A stretch of 64,000 nucleotides of DNA, from positions 1-64,000 of the forward strand of contig CAMJBL010000011.1 in assembly GCA_946403845.1 (NCBI GenBank). Direction: 5' to 3'. Shown here piece by piece: positions 34,381 to 43,755 of this stretch (the first letter of the stretch is position 1; every line of letters starts with the position of its first letter). The translations under genes were made by a program, and so were the position numbers. Source of the DNA: an uncultured Prevotella sp. GTDB taxonomy: Bacteria; Bacteroidota; Bacteroidia; Bacteroidales; Bacteroidaceae. The notes under the pieces are model-generated. The model saw only the letters and a program-made list of their open reading frames with translations, searched no databases and had not been told where the DNA came from.

Positions 34381-36446
34381 TCAGCGCTCGTAGAAGTACT
34401 TCATGAAGTTCAGCATGTGGTCGGTAAGCCATTCCAGATCCTCGGGCGACTCGTTGGGCTCGCGGCCGAAATCCTCGACGAACCACTGGTGAACGTAGTC
34501 AGGACCGCTCTTGTAAGTCTTCATGAATGACTTGATCTCGCTGTTGGTGCTGAGCATCTCCATGATGCGCTCCCAGTTGCGGGCTGCGAGGTACTCGGTG
34601 TCGCCGTTCTCGCCGGCCTTCTGCTCGAGGTAATCGTAGTACGTAGCGTGCACTTCGCCTGCGCAATCCACGAGGAGCTCAGAGACTTGGTAATAGTATG
34701 CTGATGCTGTCGGGATGTAACCCCAGGTCTTGATCAGGGCCTTCATGTTGCTCTTCTGCAGGATCTTGTTGGCGGTGGCGTTGTCGATGTCGTACATCTC
34801 CATGAGCTCGCTGATGGCTTGGCTCTTGATGTTTTTGTAGGCACCGCCCTCGTTTGACTTCATGAAGCCGTTCATCAGTGCGGTGTAGTTGCGGAAGTCC
34901 TCATCGCTGTACTCGAGGTCGCCCACCTTGTGCTCGGTTCCGTCGCTGGGGTATTTCCAGAGGAGCCAGGGACCTGCCAGACGGAAGGTAGCCTTGTACT
35001 CTCCCAGCTCATAGCCTAACACCTTCAGCTTGGCACCTGCCACAGCGTTGACCGAAAGGTTGATGTTTGCAGAGAAATCGGTCTTCTCGTTCCAGTTCTT
35101 CTCGAAAGGAGAAACCTTCAGGTCGGCCTCAGCACCCAGTCTCGGACCAACAGACACCGTTGGGCCAGCCACACCGTAGATCATGACATCCATACCGAGA
35201 TAGACGCCTATACCAGCCTCAGCGTGAACCCTTACCTGTGGGCGGACGAATGATACCTCGTTCTTCACCTCGTTGAACTCGTCGATGACGCTCCAGCCGT
35301 CGCCCTTCTTGTAGCCAACGCCTACCTTGAAGTTGTTCTCATAGTCGTACTTGATACCCAACACGGCCTGACCGGTTACCTGACCGTCGATCTTGGCATA
35401 GAGGTTGGGCTGGCACTTGATGACCACGGGCACGCATCCTACCCAGAACGTGAAGCTGTAGCCCTCGAAGTCGAGGATGTTATACTTCAGCTTGTCGCCG
35501 GGGACCTGAAACGCCTTGTTGAAACCTACGGTCAGCTCAGGTGAGAAAGCGAACTTACCGTCGAGACCAGCCTCGAATTTCTTGACGGTTGGTACGGGAA
35601 CACAGGCCTTCCACTCGACGCCATCGTTCAGGGTGATGAAGTAGTTGAGCTCGAAATCGATGGGCACATACAGGTTGAAGTCCAAAGAATCGCCTTCGCT
35701 TAAGGCGAACTTCTTGTTAGCCTTGATCTCCTGCTTGAGCGACATGATGCGCTGGTGGGCAGAGGCGCGGGTGGCAGTCATCTGCTCGGGGATGATGTAG
35801 TCGTAACAGCCCTCGTCAGCGGCGCTGCGGGTCATTGTGGGCTGCTCGTCGGAATCGTGGTAGTCTTTGCCATAGCCTAAGGGGTCGGTCAGGTGGATCA
35901 CGGCGGGGTGGATCACCTGGTTGCCATCGACGTACTTGGCAGCGTAGGCGGGCATGTCGACGCCTCCGGCACGGGTAATGGCACCCTCCTGGATATCGTT
36001 GTTGACATAGAGTCCGGTGTTGAGCTGAACCTCCTTTTCGCCGATGAGCTCTGCGAGTGTGGCGGGCTCTACGGTGAGGATGTAGCGGTCGCCTACGAGC
36101 TTCTCAGCGGTAGCCTTGCGGGCGTAGGGCAGCTGATTGATCTGGTGCCAGATGCCCAAGGGGTGATTGACGAATGTGGCGATGCCCAGCTTGCCGGCCA
36201 GATCCTTGCTGACGCTGATCTCGGTGGTGTCGGCATTCAGGATGACCACGTCGCTGGGTGAATTGAAGTCCTGATAGGTCAGTCCGTAAGGCTCAGCCAG
36301 CTCGCCCTGTGCAGGGTGTTGTTGGCGGGCTGGATGTCGTCGGCCATTAAGTCATCGGTACATGCAGTGAAAGAAACTGCGAAAGTAGCTGCAAACATGA
36401 AAGCGATAGCCTTCGAGATATTCTGATTGAAATTTAAAGTCTTCAT
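34381..36446 (-). pseudogene. Large lipoprotein gene broken by a one-base frameshift
   Basis: The start codon at 36446 begins a lipoprotein leader ending VSFTAC (Cys29) and continuing TDDLMADDIQPANNT. This frame stops 25 codons later. The remaining 620 residues are open in another frame and join at about 36314-36316, where a run of three G (CCC on the coding strand) would restore the frame if it were four. Without the shift the product would be about 688 residues. The body has no recognised domain. It is rich in beta-strand patterns (YSFTFWVGCVPVVIKCQPNLY, GIGVYLGMDVMIYGVAGPTVSVGP) and ends in a helical part. A GTG at 36249 could start a leaderless product. It shares leader style and promoter module with the gene at 57560. 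Confidence 0.7.
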
Positions 36447-36509
36447 AATCGATATTTTTAAAACTGTTTATGTTTGGGTTTAATTCATCTCTTTCGTCTT
36501 TCGACACTG

Positions 36510-36630
36510 CAAAACTAGGCTATTTTTCAGCTGCTTGTTCTTTATTATGCGTTTTTCTTCTCAGATTGTTTGGCCACAAGAATGAATTTTGGCCAAAACC
36601 CAAAGAAGCTCTTCAAATTTTGGCCAAAGC
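36510..36630 (-). promoter_or_regulatory. Promoter and TTTGGCC module of the frameshifted lipoprotein
   Basis: On the minus strand: TTTGGCCAAA (36617-36627 region), then TTTGGCC-N12-TGTGGCC with GGCC at 36591-36594 and 36572-36575, then the -7 box TAGTTTTG at 36510-36517 followed by CAGTGTC. The distance from the second GGCC to the -7 box is 58 bases, close to 59 at the 57560 gene. A paired-dimer activator site is inferred. Confidence 0.6.
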
Positions 36631-36678
36631 CTTGAAATTTTTACCGGAAAACCGGTTTTCTGTGGCAGGATGACTGCC

Positions 36679-37458
36679 TTACTTACACATGATGCCTTGT
36701 TTCGTGGTTTCGAGGAACTCGACGATGGTTCGGATCTCGGGGCCGTCGGGCACCTGGTCCTTGATCTGGTTGATCACATCGAAGACGCTCGTCTTTCCGT
36801 GGAACAGCAGACGGTAGGCATTGGCAATGTGTTTCTGCACCTTCTCGTCGATACCGGCATTGTTCATCATCGTGGTGTTGGGTCCGCCGTATGCCACGGG
36901 CTTTCCGCCAGCCACGACAAAGGGTGGGATATCCTGCGAGAAGGAGGTGCCGGCCTGAACCATCGCCAGACGACCCACACGGGTGTTGGCATTCTGGATG
37001 GCGCTCGATGAGAAGATGGCGCCATTGTGAACCTCGCAGTCGCCCGCAATCTTCACGCCATAGCCGAATACACAATAGTCGCCCACGACGGTATCGTGGC
37101 TGATGTGCGTGCCTTCGAGCAGGAAGTTGTGGTTGCCGATCTTCGTCACGCCATCGCGGTGGGTACCGCGGTTGATGACCACATTCTCGCGGATCACATT
37201 ATTGTCGCCAATCTCGACATACGACTTCTCGCCACGGAAATTGAAATCCTGCGGCAGGGCAGCGATGACGGAGCCCTGGTGGATCTTGTTGTTATTACCA
37301 ATGCGTGAGCCGTCGCAGATAGAAACGAAGGGGAAGATGATACAGTTGTCACCAATCACCACATCGTCCTCGATATACACGAAGGGGAATATCTTACAGT
37401 TGTCGCCGATCTTCGCCTTTGGGCTTATCTCGGCTTTGGGACTAATTTCGCTTGCCAT
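36679..37458 (-). CDS. lpxA: LpxA-type acyl-ACP-UDP-GlcNAc O-acyltransferase
   Basis: A 259-residue left-handed beta-helix protein built from hexapeptide repeats (IGDNCKIFPFVYIEDDVVIGDN). It resembles LpxA, which adds the first 3-hydroxyacyl chain to UDP-GlcNAc in lipid A synthesis. ALPQDFNFRGEKSYVEIGDNN near residue 70 and LLEGTHISHDTVVGDY near 117, with the catalytic His, are LpxA landmarks. The C-terminal helical part (AYRLLFHGKTSVFDVINQI) is also typical. It stands apart from other lpx genes and follows the RND/outer-membrane factor genes, so it may be a second copy. Another hexapeptide acyltransferase role cannot be ruled out. Confidence 0.88.
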   Translation of the reverse strand: MASEISPKAEISPKAKIGDNCKIFPFVYIEDDVVIGDNCIIFPFVSICDGSRIGNNNKIHQGSVIAALPQDFNFRGEKSYVEIGDNNVIRENVVINRGTHRDGVTKIGNHNFLLEGTHISHDTVVGDYCVFGYGVKIAGDCEVHNGAIFSSSAIQNANTRVGRLAMVQAGTSFSQDIPPFVVAGGKPVAYGGPNTTMMNNAGIDEKVQKHIANAYRLLFHGKTSVFDVINQIKDQVPDGPEIRTIVEFLETTKQGIMCK

Positions 37459-37465
37459 ACATTCT

Positions 37466-37619
37466 TTTTTTAGTTGGGGAAACTAATTATCACAAATTAT
37501 CACTAATTTAATCCACAAATTATAACTAATTATTTATTATAATTTAAACTAATATTTATTTGTTCCCATTTGTGGAAAGAATTTGTTCTCATTTGTTTCA
37601 ATTTGTTTCTAATTGTTTA
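37466..37619. repeat. 10-bp degenerate repeat between OMF gene and lpxA
   Basis: The left half has units such as ACTAATTATC and ACAAATTATC. The right half has ATTTGTTCTC, ATTTGTTTCA and ATTTGTTTCT. The halves are roughly complementary. The repeat occupies the whole 161-bp gap. No gene or clear promoter was found in it. Confidence 0.65.
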
Positions 37620-38999
37620 TCACTTCGCGCCGCCGCCGAGGGCCTGATAGAGGTTGACCACCGACTGCATCTTATAGAACTGATCCTGCACCTCGTTGAT
37701 CTCGGCATTGAGCAGGCTGCTCTGGGCGGAGATGACCTCGAGATAGGTGGTGTTAGAGGAAGATTCCATCAACTTCTTCGTATCCTCGACATTCTGCTTG
37801 AGCACACTAACGCGCTTGCCGTCGAGATCGGCCTTCTCAGCATAGGAGTTGTAGCTCACGAGGGCGTTAGACACCTCGTTGCCTGCCTTGTAGATGGCAT
37901 TCTGCCAGTTGTTGAAGGCCTGCTCATACTTATCCTGAGCCACCTTCAAGCCAGCCACGATCTGTCCGTGCTGGAAGATGGGCTGCACGAGGCTTCCCAC
38001 AGCTGAGAGCAACATCTTGCCAGGATTCACCATGCCATTATTATTCGTAAAGGCAGCGGTTCCCGTGATGGTGATGTTCGGATAGAAACGGCTACGGGCC
38101 GTCTCCACATCGTAGAAGCACTGGGCCAGCGACATCTCGTAGGAATGCACGTCGGCACGGTTGTTCAGCATCTGGATGCCCACACCGGTTGCGAGGTTCT
38201 GAGGCAGACTCTGGTTAGCGAATGTTCCGCGCTTGATGGTCTGTCCGGGCTGTCCGAGCAGCAGCGAGAGGGAATTCTCCATCTCACGGATCTGACGCAG
38301 CAGATCGACCTTCTGGGCCTGCACCTGATAGTAGGCGGCCTCAGCGCTCTGCACGGCGGTAGAGCGATAGCCCACACGGTTCTCGTGCATGAACTTCATC
38401 TTGTCCCAAGTGTCCTTGGTCAGTCCCTCCATATCGGTGATGATCTCCACCTGACGGTCGAGCATCAGCAGCGTGTAATAGAGGTTGGCGATGCCGGAGA
38501 TGATGTTACACTTCACCACCGTCTGATAGTCCTTGGTGGCGATGAGCTGCATCTGTGTGGAGCGCTTCACGCTGAGCAGGTTGCCGAAGAGGTCGACATT
38601 CCAGCTGGCGGACACGGGCAGTGAATAGGCCTTCGTGGGCGCAGCACCGTCGAACGACGAGAGTGTTCCCTGCGGACTGAAGGTCACAGAAGGCAGGAAG
38701 GCGAGCTTCGCAATCTTCAGGGCCTCGTTGACCATGTGGACGTTCAGGGCGGCATTCAACAGGTCGGGGTTGTTGTCGAGACCCTGTTGGATGAGCGCCT
38801 GCAGCTGCGGGTCGGTGAAGACCGTGCGCCAGGGCATATTGCCAAACGACGTGGTATCCTTCACAGCGAGCGTATCCGTCAGCGACACCGGGTCGCGCAC
38901 GATGCCGTCGGCCTTCACCTCCGGACGCTCGTATTTGTTATAGAGTCCGCAACTCGACAGCAGCAATACTGCGGACATATAAACTAATAATTTCTTCAT
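37620..38999 (-). CDS. RND outer-membrane factor, TolC/OprM-type lipoprotein
   Basis: A channel protein of about 459 residues that takes substrates from the RND pump through the outer membrane. The leader MKKLLVYMSAVLLLSSC gives a lipidated Cys17. Two repeats of the OEP domain follow, with RADVHSYEMSLAQCFYDVETARSRFYPNITITG near residue 295 and the closing AQSSLLNAEINEVQDQFYKMQSVVNLYQALGGG. The start at 38999 was chosen over an in-frame ATG at 39059 because the 20 extra residues are basic, repeat-encoded and precede a good signal peptide. It follows the permease as third gene of a complete tripartite set. Confidence 0.92.
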   Translation of the reverse strand: MKKLLVYMSAVLLLSSCGLYNKYERPEVKADGIVRDPVSLTDTLAVKDTTSFGNMPWRTVFTDPQLQALIQQGLDNNPDLLNAALNVHMVNEALKIAKLAFLPSVTFSPQGTLSSFDGAAPTKAYSLPVSASWNVDLFGNLLSVKRSTQMQLIATKDYQTVVKCNIISGIANLYYTLLMLDRQVEIITDMEGLTKDTWDKMKFMHENRVGYRSTAVQSAEAAYYQVQAQKVDLLRQIREMENSLSLLLGQPGQTIKRGTFANQSLPQNLATGVGIQMLNNRADVHSYEMSLAQCFYDVETARSRFYPNITITGTAAFTNNNGMVNPGKMLLSAVGSLVQPIFQHGQIVAGLKVAQDKYEQAFNNWQNAIYKAGNEVSNALVSYNSYAEKADLDGKRVSVLKQNVEDTKKLMESSSNTTYLEVISAQSSLLNAEINEVQDQFYKMQSVVNLYQALGGGAK

Positions 39000-39016
39000 A
39001 TATCTTTTCTTCTTCA

Positions 39017-39074
39017 CAACGGATTTCACTGATTTCACGGATTCTTTCATCCGTTTCATCCGTTTAATCCGTTG
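39017..39074. repeat. 9-bp inverted repeat pair between RND permease and OMF
   Basis: Left arm 39017-39042 (GATTTCACT units) and right arm 39049-39074 (ATCCGTTTC units) match as inverted repeats at 20 of 26 positions, with only 6 bases between them. Confidence 0.8.
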
Positions 39075-39080
39075 TCGTTA

Positions 39081-42000
39081 TTACTTCTCTAGTTCGTAAT
39101 CTACCGGTTTCGAATGTGCATACTGAGCCAGCTCGGCGGCTACCTCCGGATTCTCCTCATCCTCGAACTTCATCGGACGGAACTTCTCCTGCAAGGACTG
39201 GAAGATGACGAAGAGCGTGGGTACAACGAAGATCTGCAACAGTGTACCGATAAGCATACCGCCCACGGCAGCTGCTCCCAGTGTCTGGTTACCGTTCTTG
39301 CCTACACCAGAGGCAAACATCATCGGCAACAGTCCAATCACCATAGCCAGAGACGTCATAAGGATAGGACGCAGACGGGCAGCAGCACCCAGCACGGCCG
39401 ACCATGAGATGGCCATACCCGTTGCACGGCGCTCGAGGGCGAACTGCACAATCAGGATGGCGTTCTTAGCCAACAGACCGATCAGCATGATGAGCGAGAT
39501 CTGCATGTAGATATCGTTGGCATGGCCGAACATCATCGTAAAGAGGAAACAGCCAGCCAGTCCGAAAGGTACAGAGAGGATCACACACAACGGCAGGATA
39601 TACGACTCGTACTGTGCCGACAGGATCAGATAGATGAACACGATACACAACAGGAAGATAATACCCGTGGTATTCGATGACTTGGCTTCCTCACGTGTCA
39701 GACCGGAGTAATCGTAGGTATAGCCAGCGGGCAGAATATTCTCACCGATCTCCTCTACAGCCTTGATGGCCTCACCGGTAGAATAGCCGTCAGCTACGGT
39801 GGCTGTCACGTTGATCGACGTAAACAGATTGAAGCGGTTGATATTGGTCGGGCCATAGACACGCTCCAGATTACAGTACTCCTGAATGGGCGCCATACCC
39901 GCTGGCGTACGTACATATATATTATTAAGCGACTCTTCCGTCATGCGGGTCTCGGGCGAGGCCTGGATCATCACACGGTAGAGCTTACCGTAGGCATTGA
40001 AGTTCGAGGCATAGAGACCACCATAATAACCTTGCAACGTGGTGAGGATCGTAGAGGGCGAGATACCGCTCTGCTTACACTTAGCCACATCAACGTGAAC
40101 CATATACTGCGGATAACTCGGGTTATAGGAAGTCTGAGCCATCTGGATTTCGGGGCGCTTGTTGAGCTCAGCGATGAAATCTTTTGTGATATCAAAGAAT
40201 CGGTTCAGATCGCCACCAGTACGGTCCTGCATTACCAGCGACACACCGCTATTGGCTGAGAAGCCGGGAATCATAGGCGGTGAGAATGCCAGGATAGAGG
40301 CATCTTTGATATGGGCCGTCTTGATGAAAATCTGAGCCACCACGCCATCGGCACTCATCGGGTCGAGGAAGAAACGGAATACACCGTCGCCCTGCCACAA
40401 TCCCGATAACTTCCACCAGAATCCCCTCTGACGCTCAGAGAAAGGCTTCAGCTTCAGGATAAATGTGGCCTGGTCACTACCGGCACCGGCAATGAAGTTA
40501 TAACCCTGAATCTGCTCGCGGCTCTGGATGGCAGGATCGGCAGCGAGGATCTTATCCACCTCGTCGATCACCTGTCGTGTACGGGCCACAGAGGTGGCTG
40601 GCGGCATGGAGATGGTACAGAAGAGCGTTCCTGTATCCTCGGAAGGCACAAGACCCGTCTTCGTGGTAAACAAGGTGGTGACCAATACGGCGATACCGAT
40701 AATCACGGTGATACCGATGGCCAGCGGCTTCCGCACTAATTTTTCCACACTTTTCTTATATTTGCCCAGCACCTTGTCATAGGCGGTATTGAATGAGGCA
40801 TGGAAACGGTCGACCATCGACATCTTCTTCTCATGACCGTTCTCGTCGTGCGGCTTCAGGAAGATGGCACAGAGAGCCGGCGACAGCGTCAGCGCGTTCA
40901 GCGCCGAGATGAAGATGGAGATAGCCATCGTCACACCGAACTCACGGTAGAACGTTCCCGAAGTACCACCGATGAACGATACGGGGATGAACACCGAGGC
41001 CATCACAAGCGTGATGGAAATGATGGCACCAGAAATCTCGTTCATGGCGTCGATTGAGGCCGTCAGCGTCGACTTATAGCCCTGGTCCAACTTCGCATGC
41101 ACGGCCTCCACCACCACAATGGCATCATCGACCACAATGGCGATAGCCAAGAGCAAGGCCGACAGCGTCAGCAAGTTGATGGAGAAACCGAACAAATTCA
41201 GGAAGAAGAACGTACCGATCAGCGATACCGGCACAGCAATCAACGGGATGAGTGTCGAACGCCAGTCCTGCAGGAACACGTAGATGACGAGGAACACGAG
41301 TACCAACGTGAAGAACAGCGTGAATACCACCTCTTCGATAGAGGCATACAGGAACTCTGTCACATCGTAGTTGATTTTATATGTCATGCCTGGAGGGAAC
41401 AGTTTGGCCTGCTCTTCCAACTCGGCTTTCACCTGCTTGGCAATCTCGTTGGCGTTAGAACCGGCAATCTGCTGCACCATACCCATCACAGATGGCAGAT
41501 TGTTGTTTCTCATCGAGACCGAATACTGCTGACCGCCCAGTTCGATCTTGGCCACATCCTTAAGTTTCAAAGTCGTACCATCGGCCTTGCTCTGAATGAT
41601 GATGTCGCCAAATTCCTCGGGGGTTTTCAGACGACCGGTATAGCGCAACGAGTACTCATAGGCCACATCGGCATCCTCGCCAAATTTACCCGGCGCAGCC
41701 TCAATGTTCTGCTCAGCCAGCACGCCGCTGATGTCAGAAGGCATCAGGTTGTACTGTTTCATCACGTCGGGCTTCAGCCAGATACGCATAGAATAGGTCT
41801 TCAGACCCGGGCTCTGAACATCGCCCACACCCTGAATACGTTTGATGGCAGGAATGATGTTGATGTTGTTATAGTTCGTCAGGAACTGGTCATCGTAACG
41901 GCCGTCCTCAGACGTCAGTGTGAACATCATCACCTGCGATGTCTGGCGCTTCATGACGGTCACACCGATACGCGTCACCTCGGCGGGCAACAGCGCCAGG

Positions 42001-42341
42001 GCCTGCTGCACACGGTTCTGAACGTTCACGGCACACATATCGGCATTCATACCCTGGCGGAACAACACAGAGATGCTGGCCGAACCAGAAGAAGCCGACG
42101 AACTCAGATAGTCCATACCTTCCACACCGTTGATACTCTCTTCCAACGGCACAATCACGGAGTTCTTCACCGTCTCCGCATCGGCACCAGGATAACTGGT
42201 GAACACCGCAACCGTTGGCGGTGCAATATCTGGATACTGCTCAATAGGCAGCGATACCAGTCCGATAAAACCCAGCAAGACGATGAGGATAGAAATCACC
42301 GTCGACAGCACCGGGCGTTTGATAAAATTCGTAAAAGTCAT
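39081..42341 (-). CDS. RND multidrug efflux permease (HAE-1/AcrB type)
   Basis: A 1086-residue proton-coupled pump. It starts MTFTNFIKRPVLSTVISILI, has the relay helix LAIAIVVDDAIVVVEAVHAK near residue 400, a second membrane block from about 540 and the typical end GQ-like segment GAAAVGGMLIGTLLQIFVVPTLFV. The C-terminus adds about 30 charged residues. It lies between its adaptor (upstream) and outer-membrane factor (downstream), forming a full efflux set. Unlike the pump at 22.4 kb it has no repeat insert in the loop after the relay helix. Substrates cannot be predicted. Confidence 0.95.
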   Translation of the reverse strand: MTFTNFIKRPVLSTVISILIVLLGFIGLVSLPIEQYPDIAPPTVAVFTSYPGADAETVKNSVIVPLEESINGVEGMDYLSSSASSGSASISVLFRQGMNADMCAVNVQNRVQQALALLPAEVTRIGVTVMKRQTSQVMMFTLTSEDGRYDDQFLTNYNNINIIPAIKRIQGVGDVQSPGLKTYSMRIWLKPDVMKQYNLMPSDISGVLAEQNIEAAPGKFGEDADVAYEYSLRYTGRLKTPEEFGDIIIQSKADGTTLKLKDVAKIELGGQQYSVSMRNNNLPSVMGMVQQIAGSNANEIAKQVKAELEEQAKLFPPGMTYKINYDVTEFLYASIEEVVFTLFFTLVLVFLVIYVFLQDWRSTLIPLIAVPVSLIGTFFFLNLFGFSINLLTLSALLLAIAIVVDDAIVVVEAVHAKLDQGYKSTLTASIDAMNEISGAIISITLVMASVFIPVSFIGGTSGTFYREFGVTMAISIFISALNALTLSPALCAIFLKPHDENGHEKKMSMVDRFHASFNTAYDKVLGKYKKSVEKLVRKPLAIGITVIIGIAVLVTTLFTTKTGLVPSEDTGTLFCTISMPPATSVARTRQVIDEVDKILAADPAIQSREQIQGYNFIAGAGSDQATFILKLKPFSERQRGFWWKLSGLWQGDGVFRFFLDPMSADGVVAQIFIKTAHIKDASILAFSPPMIPGFSANSGVSLVMQDRTGGDLNRFFDITKDFIAELNKRPEIQMAQTSYNPSYPQYMVHVDVAKCKQSGISPSTILTTLQGYYGGLYASNFNAYGKLYRVMIQASPETRMTEESLNNIYVRTPAGMAPIQEYCNLERVYGPTNINRFNLFTSINVTATVADGYSTGEAIKAVEEIGENILPAGYTYDYSGLTREEAKSSNTTGIIFLLCIVFIYLILSAQYESYILPLCVILSVPFGLAGCFLFTMMFGHANDIYMQISLIMLIGLLAKNAILIVQFALERRATGMAISWSAVLGAAARLRPILMTSLAMVIGLLPMMFASGVGKNGNQTLGAAAVGGMLIGTLLQIFVVPTLFVIFQSLQEKFRPMKFEDEENPEVAAELAQYAHSKPVDYELEK

Positions 42342-42350
42342 TTCTTTAAA

Positions 42351-42428
42351 AATTTAAGAATTTAAGAATTGAAGAATTAAAGTTTTTCTCAGACTTCAAC
42401 TTTTCAAATTTTCAATTTTTCAATTCTA
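42351..42428. repeat. 8-bp inverted repeat pair in adaptor-permease spacer
   Basis: Left half AATTTAAG, AATTTAAG, AATTGAAG, AATTAAAG (42351-42382). Right half CAACTTTT, CAAATTTT, CAATTTTT, CAATTCTA (42397-42428). The halves are largely complementary with a 14-base loop and fill the spacer between the two genes. Confidence 0.85.
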
Positions 42429-42429
42429 C

Positions 42430-43608
42430 TCATTTTTTCATCGCGTCGACGATGTCACCGGCCGTCATTGCCTTCGACTGCTCCTCAATCTTCTGCTGAT
42501 AGCGCTCAGGCGTGATGGGTACAATCTCCATATCGTCGGAAAGCTTGGTGATACCGTTGGTCACATACTTATCGCCCACCTTCAGACCCTCAGTCACGAT
42601 ATAGTTATTACCGTCGTTCTGGGGATCCACCTTGATCTCGGTGTATTTCACCTTATTGTCCTTACCAAGGAGATAGACAAACTTCTTGTTCTGTACCTCC
42701 GATACGCAGCTCTGCGGAATCACGATGGCGTCGTTGTTGCTCTTCGGGATGATGATCGAGCCAGAACCACCGCTCTTCAGCATGCGCTCAGGATTGGGGA
42801 AGAGGGCGATCACCTGAATCGAACCCGTAGCAGGATCGATCACACCGCTCATCTTCGTCACCTTACCCTCGTGGGCATAGACGCTACCGTCGGCCAACTG
42901 GAGTTTCACGTTAGGCATAGCTCCCAAAGCAGCCTTCTGGCCGCCCTCAGCCTGCGCCATCAGCAGTGCGTCCTTCTCATTCAGCGAGAAATAGACCTCC
43001 ATCTGCGAATTGTTCGACACTGTCGTCAGCACCGAAGCCGTATTCACCAGCGTACCCTTCTTCAGAGGCAGCGTACCCACTACACCGGCAGCAGGACTCT
43101 TCACATAGCAGAAGCTCAGCATCTCCTTAGCCGAAGCCAGACCGGCCTGAGCCTGCGACAGAGCAGCCTTCGCGCTCTCGTAGCTGTTAGTAGCCGACTG
43201 CAACTCGAAATCGCCGATCACCTTGTTCTCAAACAGCTTCTTGGCGTTCTCAAACGACAGTTTTGCCGTGTTGCAGGCAGCCTGCGCTGTATTCACCTGA
43301 GCCTGTGACTGACGTACCTGAGCCTGATAGGTCGCATTGTCAAGCACAAACAGAACTTGTCCGGCACCTACCGCCTGACCTTCCTTCACGTTAATCTGTG
43401 TAATGAATCCCTGTACCTTCGGGCTGATCTGTACATCCTGCACACCCTTGATAGTAGCAGGATAAGTGGTCTGCATCTGGGTACTTGACGTACCGACCGT
43501 CACGACCGGATACTCGTTGTCGCCAAACGTAGGACGACCACCGCCGCCACCGCACGATGCAAACAGCACTGCTGCGGCAGCAAACATCAAAATCTTGTTC
43601 TTTTTCAT
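42430..43608 (-). CDS. RND efflux periplasmic adaptor (AcrA-like)
   Basis: A 392-residue membrane fusion protein with lipobox LFASC (Cys19) followed by a Gly-rich linker GGGGGRPTFGDNE. The lipoyl half begins GVQDVQISPKVQGFITQI near residue 55, the helical hairpin spans about 95-160 (QVRQSQAQVNTAQAACNTAKLSF) and FCYVKSPAAGVVGTL closes it. It is the first gene of the adaptor-permease-OMF-lpxA run. A promoter with a large inverted repeat lies directly upstream, so the efflux set is probably controlled there. Confidence 0.93.
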   Translation of the reverse strand: MKKNKILMFAAAAVLFASCGGGGGRPTFGDNEYPVVTVGTSSTQMQTTYPATIKGVQDVQISPKVQGFITQINVKEGQAVGAGQVLFVLDNATYQAQVRQSQAQVNTAQAACNTAKLSFENAKKLFENKVIGDFELQSATNSYESAKAALSQAQAGLASAKEMLSFCYVKSPAAGVVGTLPLKKGTLVNTASVLTTVSNNSQMEVYFSLNEKDALLMAQAEGGQKAALGAMPNVKLQLADGSVYAHEGKVTKMSGVIDPATGSIQVIALFPNPERMLKSGGSGSIIIPKSNNDAIVIPQSCVSEVQNKKFVYLLGKDNKVKYTEIKVDPQNDGNNYIVTEGLKVGDKYVTNGITKLSDDMEIVPITPERYQQKIEEQSKAMTAGDIVDAMKK

Positions 43609-43648
43609 ACTTAAAAACTATTTTGTTTAATACGTATCAAAACCAATA

Positions 43649-43698
43649 GCACCTCGAAAACTTCCAAGGTGCTCTGTAGTTTCCGAGGTGCAAAGGTA
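43649..43698 (-). promoter_or_regulatory. Promoter and operator-like inverted repeat of RND operon
   Basis: The -7 box TACCTTTG is at 43691-43698 on the minus strand. Starting at its edge, 14-base arms (43649-43662 and 43678-43691, one mismatch) form an inverted repeat around GCACCTCG/CGAGGTGC. The left arm is also directly repeated (GCACCTTGG). Either a repressor operator over the start site or a hairpin in the leader is possible. Confidence 0.55.
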
Positions 43699-43755
43699 CG
43701 AAAAATATATCAATAGATATATTCCGAGGCAGCTATTTTAACAAAGTTTAGGCTA

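Noticed and set aside
36679..37458. LpxA-like protein as LpxD or a sugar acetyltransferase
   Set aside because: The QDFNFRGEKSYVEIGDNN and HISHD motifs and the C-terminal helices fit LpxA better, though paralogue function is not proven.
41097..42365. Open frame of 422 codons antisense to the RND permease
   Set aside because: His/Arg/Gln-rich composition typical of an antisense shadow. The sense gene is certain.
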